Assembly (NCBI GenBank): GCA_031370485.1
Contig: JANMQK010000235.1
Span: 1-12,668, forward strand
Reading direction: 5' to 3'
DNA length: 12,668 nt
Source of the DNA: JANMQK01 sp031370485
GTDB lineage: Bacteria; Acidobacteriota; Polarisedimenticolia; Gp22-AA2
Part shown: positions 6,422 to 12,668 of the stretch, one piece after another
Layout of the letters: every line of letters starts with the position of its first letter
How positions within the stretch are numbered: the stretch's first letter is position 1
The notes under the pieces: generated by a model
The model's input: the letters and a program-made list of their open reading frames with translations, nothing else
Told to the model about the DNA's origin: nothing
Database searches by the model: none
Program-made: the position numbers and the translations under genes

Positions 6422-7581
6422 CGGGCCCCCGCGAGGTGGACGACCTTCTGCGCCGCGTCGAGCATTCCCTCGGCCAGGGTGAAGTTGAGCGCGGCGTCCT
6501 TGATGATCCGCTTCCCCTCCTCGACATTCGTCCCCTCGAGCCGGACCACGACGGGAACCGTGACCTTGACCTGTTTCAGCGCGTCCACCAGCCCTCGCGC
6601 CAGCACGTCCACGCGCAAGATGCCACCGAAGATGTTGATCAGCACCGCCTTCACGCTGGTGTCGCGGACCAGGATCCGGAACGCGGCGGCCACCTGCTCG
6701 GCGTTCGCACCTCCCCCCACATCGAGAAAGTTCGCCGGCTCGCCACCATGCAGCTTGATGATGTCCATGGTCGCCATTGCCAGGCCGGCCCCGTTGACCA
6801 TGCAGCCGACGTTTCCCTTCAGCTTGATGTAGTTGAGCGCGTGCGCCGAGGCTTCGACCTCGAGCGGGTCCTCCTCGTCGGTGTCACGCAGCTCACGGAT
6901 CTCCGGGTGGCGGAACAGCGCGTTGTCGTCGAGGGTCATCTTCGCGTCGAGGGCCACGAGCCGGCCCTTGTCGGTCAGGACGAGCGGGTTGATCTCGATC
7001 AGGGATGCGTCGGTCTGCTCGTAGGCCCTCGCGAGCGCCAGCATGAGGGCCGCGCCGCGCGACACCGCCTCCCCCTCGAGCCCCAGCCCGAAGCAGAGCT
7101 TGCGGGCCTGGTAGGGACGAAACCCCAGGAGAGGGTCCACCGGCTCTATGCGTATGGCGCCCGGATTGCGGCTCGCAACCTCTTCGATTTCGACCCCTCC
7201 CTCGGCGCACGCCATGACCACGGGGCAGCCGCGCCCCCTGTCGAGCGTAATGCCCAGGTACATCTCGCGCGCGATCCCCAGGGGCTCTTCGACAAGCAAC
7301 CGAAGGACCTTTTTGCCCTCGGGACCTGTCTGCGGCGTCACGAGGGTCATGCCGATCATCTGCCGGGCCAGGCGCTCCGCCTCGGAAGCGTCGGCCGCGA
7401 TCTTGACGCCGCCGGCTTTGCCGCGCCCGCCGGCGTGGATCTGGGCCTTCACGACGGCCCGGCCTCCCAGCTGGGACGCGACCGCCGCCGCTTCGGGCGG
7501 GCTGAACGCCACGTCCCCCCGCGGGACCTCCACGCCGAAGGACTTCAGGATTTTCTTCGCCTGGTACTCGTGGATTTTCAC
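6418..7581 (-). CDS. sucC: Succinyl-CoA synthetase, beta subunit (ADP/GDP-forming)
   Basis: The beta subunit holds the ATP-grasp nucleotide site and the succinate site of succinyl-CoA synthetase. The 387-residue length matches the family. KAQIHAGGRGKAGG (45-58) is the conserved ATP-grasp loop, LIEINPLVLT (194-203) and LDAKMTLDDNALFRHPEI (211-228) carry the metal-binding residues, and GNVGCMVNGAGLAMATMD (256-273) with FLDVGGGA (285-292) form the C-terminal ligase domain. The start codon is GTG at 7581; GGAG (7590-7587 on the minus strand) lies five bases before it, and the reading MKIHEYQAK is the usual family N-terminus. It is the first gene of the minus-strand run, behind a recognisable promoter at 7605-7633, and shares its upstream region with divergent dacB. 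Confidence 0.97.
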   Translation of the reverse strand: MKIHEYQAKKILKSFGVEVPRGDVAFSPPEAAAVASQLGGRAVVKAQIHAGGRGKAGGVKIAADASEAERLARQMIGMTLVTPQTGPEGKKVLRLLVEEPLGIAREMYLGITLDRGRGCPVVMACAEGGVEIEEVASRNPGAIRIEPVDPLLGFRPYQARKLCFGLGLEGEAVSRGAALMLALARAYEQTDASLIEINPLVLTDKGRLVALDAKMTLDDNALFRHPEIRELRDTDEEDPLEVEASAHALNYIKLKGNVGCMVNGAGLAMATMDIIKLHGGEPANFLDVGGGANAEQVAAAFRILVRDTSVKAVLINIFGGILRVDVLARGLVDALKQVKVTVPVVVRLEGTNVEEGKRIIKDAALNFTLAEGMLDAAQKVVHLAGAR

Positions 7582-7604
7582 TCACGCTCCGGAAGAGGGC
7601 TCCT

Positions 7605-7633
7605 TATATAGCATCCGCCCGGAGGCCTGTCAA
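7605..7633 (-). promoter_or_regulatory. Sigma70-like promoter of the sucCD-ndk operon
   Basis: On the minus strand a perfect TTGACA (7633-7628) is followed after 17 bases by TATATA (7610-7605). TATAAG, two bases further on, is an alternative -10 box. Initiation near 7598 would give a leader of under 20 bases before the sucC GTG, including its GGAG. AT-rich bases of this kind are rare in the window. No transcript data support it. Confidence 0.65.
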
Positions 7634-7649
7634 ACCCTTGTTTTGACAG
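7627..7649. repeat. Inverted repeat joining the two divergent -35 boxes
   Basis: CTGTCAAA (7627-7634) and TTTGACAG (7642-7649) are perfect 8-base inverted arms around a 7-base centre. The outward flanks (AGGC and CCT) extend the symmetry with one unpaired base. Each arm contains the -35 hexamer of one divergent promoter. Part of the symmetry follows simply from two back-to-back TTGACA boxes, but the extra arm bases and flanks go beyond that. It could be an operator for a dimeric regulator. Confidence 0.55.
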
Positions 7650-7671
7650 CCTTTCAGCCCTCTGTTACCAT
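7643..7671 (+). promoter_or_regulatory. Sigma70-like promoter of dacB
   Basis: A perfect TTGACA (7643-7648) and TACCAT (7666-7671, four of six consensus bases) are separated by 17 bases. Initiation near 7678 would give a leader of roughly 27 bases containing GGGAG (7688-7692) ahead of the ATG at 7705. Confidence 0.6.
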
Positions 7672-7704
7672 CGCGGCTCTTCGGGCCGGGAGTTCCATCA
7701 CAAC

Positions 7705-9222
7705 ATGCACCGCTCATCAGACACACTGTCACAAGCGTCCGGCGCTTCTTTCCGGGGAGGGCGCCGGGTGCTCGGGGCGGTTCTCGGAACCGCACTGGGG
7801 GTGGTGACTCTGGCAGGCCGCACCCCGCCCCAGCCGCGCGGCGACGCGGCTCCCCTCGCGACACGCCTCCAGGCGCTGGCGCGCGCCGACGCGTTGCACC
7901 CTGAGCAGACCGGCATTTCCGTCCTGCTCCTGCCGGAGGGCCGGCCGATTTTCGAGAAAAACGCCGACCGTCCTCTGCGCCCCGCATCGACGCTGAAAAT
8001 CCTCACGAGCGCCGCCTCCCTGGCTCTCCTCAAGCCGGAATTCGTTTACGAGACCCGTCTCTACGCGGATGTACCGATCGATGCCTCGGGCAGCCTCGCG
8101 GGGAACCTGTACGTCCAGGGATCCGGAGCGCCCGATCTCGTCGGCGAGTCCTGGTGGCTGATGGCCAGAAGGCTCGCCGCCCTGGGGCTCAAGCGGGTGC
8201 AGGGCGATCTCGTCGGCGACGAGTCCTACTTCGACACCGTGCGCCGGCCACCGGGGTGGCCGCCCGTGGGCGCCGACTCCTGGTACAACGCCCCGGTCGG
8301 GGCGCTCTCCTGCAACTTCAATGTCGTCACGGTGCGGATCGAGCCTTCGCCTCTCCCGGGGGCGCGCCCGGACCTGACGCTCGAACCGATCGCCTCCTAC
8401 TTCCAGGTCCTGAACCGGGCCACGACTGGAAACCAGCCGACCTCGATCGACGTCGCGCGCAGTTTCGTCGACGGCCGGAATTCGCTCGTCGTGAGCGGCT
8501 CCATCCGCCGCGGCGGAGGCGCCGTGGTCGTGAACCGCTGTGTTGAGGAACCGGCCCTCTACGCCCTCCACGCCCTCCGGGAGATTGCCCGGAGCGAAGG
8601 GATCGAGATCGCCGGCTCCCTGCGGATAGGCATCGTGCCGGACGGAGCCCGCGAGATCCACCGCCACGAGTCGAGGCCGCTGGCCGCGCTGATTCGGGAC
8701 ATGAACAAGAACAGCAACAACTTCATGGCCGAATCGCTGCTGAAGACCCTCGGGGCCCACTTCCTGGGGTCGCCCGGGACGACGGCCAACGGGCTGGAGA
8801 TGGTCCGGACCTATCTCTCCGGGCTGGGGGTCGATCCCTCCCCCGCCGTGCTGACCGACGGGTCGGGGCTGTCCGACCAGGATCACGTCCCGGCCCGGCT
8901 TCTGACCGAGGTCCTGGCGCGGGCGAGCCGTGATTTCGAGATCGCACCGGACCTCATGGGGTCTCTTCCCGTTGGCGGGGCCGACGGGACGCTCGAAGCG
9001 CGCTTCGGAAGCGAAGCGACGAAACGCCGGGTCCGCGCCAAGACCGGGCGGATCGCGGGGGTCCTGAGCCTGGCGGGGTACGTGGCGAACCGGGACGGGC
9101 AGGTGATGGCCTTCGCCATCCTGGCCAACCGCCACCGTGGCTCGACCGAGGCGGTGCACCGGTCGATGGACAGGATGGTGGACGAACTCGCCTCGAGCAC
9201 GGCCGCCGACCTGGCCCCCTGA
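7705..9222 (+). CDS. dacB: D-alanyl-D-alanine carboxypeptidase/endopeptidase (peptidase S13, PBP4 type)
   Basis: This 505-residue low-molecular-weight penicillin-binding protein trims or opens peptidoglycan peptides in the periplasm. The N-terminus has an RGGRR stretch and a hydrophobic segment (about 22-38), consistent with a signal peptide or anchor. The three active-site motifs are in order: S95-T-L-K98 (SxxK), S337-N-N339 (SxN) and K446-T-G448 (KTG). The long distance between the first two, with insert blocks such as LYVQGSGAPDL, VGDESYFD and WYNAPVGALSCNFN, is typical of the S13 family and not of PBP5-type enzymes. Length fits the family (about 450-510). It reads against its neighbours: it shares a divergent promoter region with sucC and ends one base from the stop of mdh. 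A function beyond peptidoglycan remodelling is not indicated. Confidence 0.94.
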   Translation: MHRSSDTLSQASGASFRGGRRVLGAVLGTALGVVTLAGRTPPQPRGDAAPLATRLQALARADALHPEQTGISVLLLPEGRPIFEKNADRPLRPASTLKILTSAASLALLKPEFVYETRLYADVPIDASGSLAGNLYVQGSGAPDLVGESWWLMARRLAALGLKRVQGDLVGDESYFDTVRRPPGWPPVGADSWYNAPVGALSCNFNVVTVRIEPSPLPGARPDLTLEPIASYFQVLNRATTGNQPTSIDVARSFVDGRNSLVVSGSIRRGGGAVVVNRCVEEPALYALHALREIARSEGIEIAGSLRIGIVPDGAREIHRHESRPLAALIRDMNKNSNNFMAESLLKTLGAHFLGSPGTTANGLEMVRTYLSGLGVDPSPAVLTDGSGLSDQDHVPARLLTEVLARASRDFEIAPDLMGSLPVGGADGTLEARFGSEATKRRVRAKTGRIAGVLSLAGYVANRDGQVMAFAILANRHRGSTEAVHRSMDRMVDELASSTAADLAP

Positions 9223-9223
9223 A

Positions 9224-10150
9224 CTAGAGCTTCAGCGTCGACACCAGCTCCCGCACCGCCGCGGCCGACTTGTCCAGGGCCGCTCTTTCGTCCTTGGTGA
9301 GATTGATCTCCATGACCTTTTCCATCCCGCCTGCGCCCAGCCGCACCGGGACCCCGAGAAACAGGTCCCGATATCCGTATTCGCCTTGCAGGTACGCGGC
9401 GCAGGGCAGGATCATGTGCCGGTCGTGGAGAATGGCCTCGGCCATCTGGACGATCGAGGTGGCGGGCGCATAGAAGGCGCTGCCGGTCTTCAGGAGATTC
9501 ACGACTTCGATCCCGCCGTTCCGGGTGCGCTCGACGATGGCGTCAATCTTCTCTTGCGGCAGGAGCTCCGTGATCGGCACGCCGGCGACCGTGGAATAGC
9601 GCGGCAGCGGCACCATGCTGTCCCCGTGCCCGCCCAGGACGAAGGCGTGGGTGTTCTCCACCGAGACACCGAGAGCCTCGGCGATGAAAAACCGCATGCG
9701 CGCCGAGTCGAGCACCCCGGCCATGCCGAGCACTCTCTCGCGCGGGAAGCCGCTGACATTCAACGCAGTGTACGCCATCGCGTCGAGAGGATTGCTCACC
9801 ACGATCAGGATGGCGCGCGGCGAGCGCTTCGCCACCTGCTCGGTCACCCCCTTCACGATCTCGAAATTTGCTTTCAGAAGGTCGTCCCGGCTCATCCCAG
9901 GTTTCCGCGGCAGGCCCGAGGTGATCACGACGATGTCCGAGCCCTCAGTCTCCTCGTAGCCGTTCGTCCCGGTCAGGCGCAGGTCGTAGCCGTCAACGGG
10001 GCCCGCCTCGTTCAGATCGAGCGCTTTGCCCTGCGGCATGCCCTCGATGATGTCGACCAACACCACGTCCGCAAGCCGTCGCAGGACGATTCGCTCCGCG
10101 GCCGACGCTCCGACATTGCCGGCTCCGATGATCGAGACCTTTTTTCGCAT
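9224..10150 (-). CDS. mdh: Malate dehydrogenase, NAD-dependent, LDH-like type
   Basis: This cytoplasmic TCA-cycle enzyme oxidises malate to oxaloacetate with NAD. The 308-residue length suits the LDH-like MDH group. The Rossmann loop is IIGAGNVGA (7-15), and D33 at the end of the second strand points to NAD rather than NADP. GLPRKPGMSRDDLL (79-92) has Arg at the position (R82) that marks malate specificity, where lactate dehydrogenases have Gln. N120 in VVSNPLD, D148 and R151 in VLDSARMRFF, and catalytic H175 in GGHGDSMVPL are present. It starts 28 bases after the icd stop with GGGAG upstream, so it is probably the second gene of an icd-mdh operon. Its stop (TAG) is one base from the stop of convergent dacB, leaving no room for a separate terminator. 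Confidence 0.96.
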   Translation of the reverse strand: MRKKVSIIGAGNVGASAAERIVLRRLADVVLVDIIEGMPQGKALDLNEAGPVDGYDLRLTGTNGYEETEGSDIVVITSGLPRKPGMSRDDLLKANFEIVKGVTEQVAKRSPRAILIVVSNPLDAMAYTALNVSGFPRERVLGMAGVLDSARMRFFIAEALGVSVENTHAFVLGGHGDSMVPLPRYSTVAGVPITELLPQEKIDAIVERTRNGGIEVVNLLKTGSAFYAPATSIVQMAEAILHDRHMILPCAAYLQGEYGYRDLFLGVPVRLGAGGMEKVMEINLTKDERAALDKSAAAVRELVSTLKL

Positions 10151-10178
10151 TTTCGTCTCCCGAGTTGCGCGCGGGCGG

Positions 10179-11429
<1,251 letters not shown>

Positions 11430-11434
11430 TGTGG

Positions 11435-11441
11435 TCCTCCC
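11435..11441 (-). promoter_or_regulatory. Ribosome binding site that decides the icd start
   Basis: On the minus strand GGGAGGA stands five bases before GTG at 11429-11427. It is a near-ideal Shine-Dalgarno. The ATG at 11489 would initiate within 25 bases of the predicted transcription start and would make a non-conserved N-terminal extension. Confidence 0.8.
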
Positions 11442-11462
11442 GGATGACTCCAGCGCCGCGCG

Positions 11463-11494
11463 ATCCTGTCGCGAGGGGGGTGAACTCACAGGAT
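11463..11494 (-). repeat. Inverted repeat in the icd leader
   Basis: ATCCTGT (11463-11469) and ACAGGAT (11488-11494) are perfect 7-base inverted arms 18 bases apart. They lie between the predicted icd transcription start (near 11510) and its ribosome binding site. They could form an RNA hairpin or an operator. The arms are short, so chance is possible. Confidence 0.35.
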
Positions 11495-11516
11495 ACCTGA
11501 CTCTGGAGAGGGGCGG

Positions 11517-11545
11517 ACTCTAACACACGGTCCGGGGGGAGTCAA
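11517..11545 (-). promoter_or_regulatory. Sigma70-like promoter of icd-mdh
   Basis: On the minus strand TTGACT (11545-11540, five of six consensus bases) is followed after exactly 17 bases by TAGAGT (11522-11517, four of six). Initiation near 11510 gives a leader of about 80 bases before the GTG start. The rest of the 11430-11625 gap contains only the leader repeat and a weak hairpin near 11616-11637. Confidence 0.55.
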
Positions 11546-11625
11546 CGCAACGCCCGGTTGGATGGTGCCTCACTCTGATCGCGGGCCGTAGGGATTGAGG
11601 GCGTCGGGGGCATGCGCGTCGGCTT

Positions 11626-12668
11626 CTAGCCCGACGCGACATTCCGCCCGCACAGGAACCACGTCTTTAGCTCGCCCTGGCTCTCGACCTCGAGAGCACC
11701 CCGCTCCTCGAGCAGGAACGGCTCGCCCAGCAGCAGCCGGGTGCTCTCCGACACTTGCACGCGTCCGGCCACGCCGTGGGATTCCATCCGGCTGGCGGTG
11801 TTCACGGCGTCACCCCATACGTCGTAGAGGTACATGCGCTTGCCGATGACGGCGGCCACCACCGGTGCGGAGGCGAGGCCGATGCGCACCTGCAGCGAGT
11901 TGCCGCTCCGATCGTTGAAGCGGTCCAGCACGTCGAGCATGTCGAGCGACATGTGCGCCGCTCCCGCCGCATGATCGTCCGCCGGAACGGGCACGCCGGC
12001 GGCGGCCATGTACGAATTCCCGAGTGTCTTGATCTTCCTGAGGCCGCGCTTGTTCGCGACGCCGTCGAAGCAGGTGAAGATCTCATCGAGGAGGAGCGCC
12101 AGTCGCTCGGGGCTCACGGCCGGTGTCAGCTCGGTGAACCCCACGACGTCCGCGATGAGCACGGTCACGTCTGCGAAGCTGTCCGCCATGACGTCCGGGC
12201 GCGCCTGCAACCTCGCGGCAATGGAATCAGGCGGCACGTGGAGGGCCAGGCGCTCCGACACCTTCCGCTCCGCCACGACCTGATCGAACAGCGTCTTCAG
12301 CTCTTCGTTCTTCCGGCGGACCGCGACGTGCAGGAGGCGGACCTCGATCATGTTGTGGACGCGCGTCAACACCTCGGCGACATCGAAAGGCTTGCTGATG
12401 AAATCCTTCGCCCCGGCCTGGAGCGCGCGCAGCTTGTGATCCGGCTGGGCGGTGACCACCAGGACCGGCAGGTAACCGTCCTGTTCGATCTGCTTCAGTC
12501 CTTCCATCACCTGGAATCCGTCCATGCCGGGCATCTGGAGGTCGAGCACGATCAGGTCGTAGTGATTTTTCCCGTGGAGCTCACACACCGCGCGCGGATC
12601 GAGCGTGGATGTGATGGACTCATACCCGGCGCCGCCCAGCATGCGCTCGAGCAGAAGGACATTGGCCG
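11626..12668 (-). CDS. Response regulator receiver fused to class III adenylate cyclase domain (N-terminus outside window)
   Basis: This is a probable two-component output protein whose receiver domain controls a nucleotide cyclase domain. The frame stays open to the right edge; before the Met at 12642 it reads ANVLLLER, normal receiver helix-1 sequence, so the true start is outside. Counting from that Met, D34 in VLDLQMPGMDG is the predicted phosphate acceptor and K84 in SKPF the switch Lys. A helical linker follows (about 100-150). The cyclase domain (about 155-300) has D165 in LIADVVGFTEL, K205 and D274 (the adenine-choosing pair), and N281 and R285 (transition-state residues). The second metal-binding Asp, usually in KTIGDSYM, is Asn here (KTLGNSYM, N209; codon AAT). 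It may therefore have weak or no activity. The soluble build places it in the cytoplasm. The sensor kinase partner is not visible. Confidence 0.9.
   Translation of the reverse strand, partial: ANVLLLERMLGGAGYESITSTLDPRAVCELHGKNHYDLIVLDLQMPGMDGFQVMEGLKQIEQDGYLPVLVVTAQPDHKLRALQAGAKDFISKPFDVAEVLTRVHNMIEVRLLHVAVRRKNEELKTLFDQVVAERKVSERLALHVPPDSIAARLQARPDVMADSFADVTVLIADVVGFTELTPAVSPERLALLLDEIFTCFDGVANKRGLRKIKTLGNSYMAAAGVPVPADDHAAGAAHMSLDMLDVLDRFNDRSGNSLQVRIGLASAPVVAAVIGKRMYLYDVWGDAVNTASRMESHGVAGRVQVSESTRLLLGEPFLLEERGALEVESQGELKTWFLCGRNVASG

Noticed and set aside
5531..7611. Overlapping plus-strand frames of 433 and 391 codons opposite sucD and sucC
   Set aside because: They lie fully opposite two unmistakable genes and encode no known motif.
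7729..9159. Minus-strand frame of 476 codons opposite dacB
   Set aside because: dacB shows all three penicillin-binding motifs in the plus frame; the antisense frame has none and is His/Arg/Gly-rich shadow sequence.
11616..11637. Hairpin GCGTCGG/CCGACGC over the stop codon of the cyclase gene as intrinsic terminator
   Set aside because: The stem is only 7 base pairs, it includes coding sequence, and no U-tract follows on the transcript. It may be a weak structure but does not support a terminator call.

Overview
The window is a very GC-rich stretch of chromosome (by eye about two thirds G+C, not computed) with densely packed genes. It looks like a Gram-negative (diderm) bacterium: it has an MsbA-type lipid exporter, a lipid-linked-sugar glycosyltransferase, a PAP2 phosphatase and a GDP-fucose synthase. 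The mix of an E. coli-type isocitrate dehydrogenase, an LDH-like malate dehydrogenase and a sucC-sucD-ndk string would suit an acidobacterial, deltaproteobacterial or related lineage, but the phylum cannot be fixed from this sequence. I saw no mobile element, CRISPR array, tRNA or rRNA. No gap between genes exceeds about 200 bases.

Layout. 1-524 (+): C-terminal half of GDP-L-fucose synthase, cut by the window edge. It converges on a long minus-strand run, 7581 to 540: sucC, sucD, ndk, an msbA-like ABC exporter broken by an in-frame TAG, a GT39/ArnT-type glycosyltransferase, and a PAP2 phosphatase. Two junctions in this run are 4-base ATGA overlaps and one gap is 6 bases, so it reads as one operon joining succinyl-CoA synthetase and nucleotide balancing to envelope lipid export and modification. 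At 7582-7704 back-to-back promoters, whose -35 boxes form an inverted repeat, separate sucC from plus-strand dacB (7705-9222), a D-Ala-D-Ala carboxypeptidase. dacB ends one base from the stop of minus-strand mdh (9224-10150). mdh follows icd (10179-11429), which has its own recognisable promoter. Beyond that a receiver plus class III cyclase protein (11626-12668, minus) runs off the right edge.

Function. icd, mdh, sucC and sucD encode three TCA-cycle steps, and Ndk equilibrates the nucleoside triphosphate made by SucCD. A peptidoglycan enzyme in the opposite orientation splits this set into icd-mdh and sucCD-ndk. The downstream envelope genes may act together on lipid A or another polyprenyl- or lipid-linked glycan (inference).

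Most worth checking: the in-frame amber codon in the otherwise intact MsbA reading frame; the Asp-to-Asn change at a predicted metal-binding position of the cyclase; the symmetric divergent promoter; and the Lys-to-Ala change in the NADP-binding loop of Icd. No clearly new multi-gene system was found; the genes belong to known families with some unusual details.
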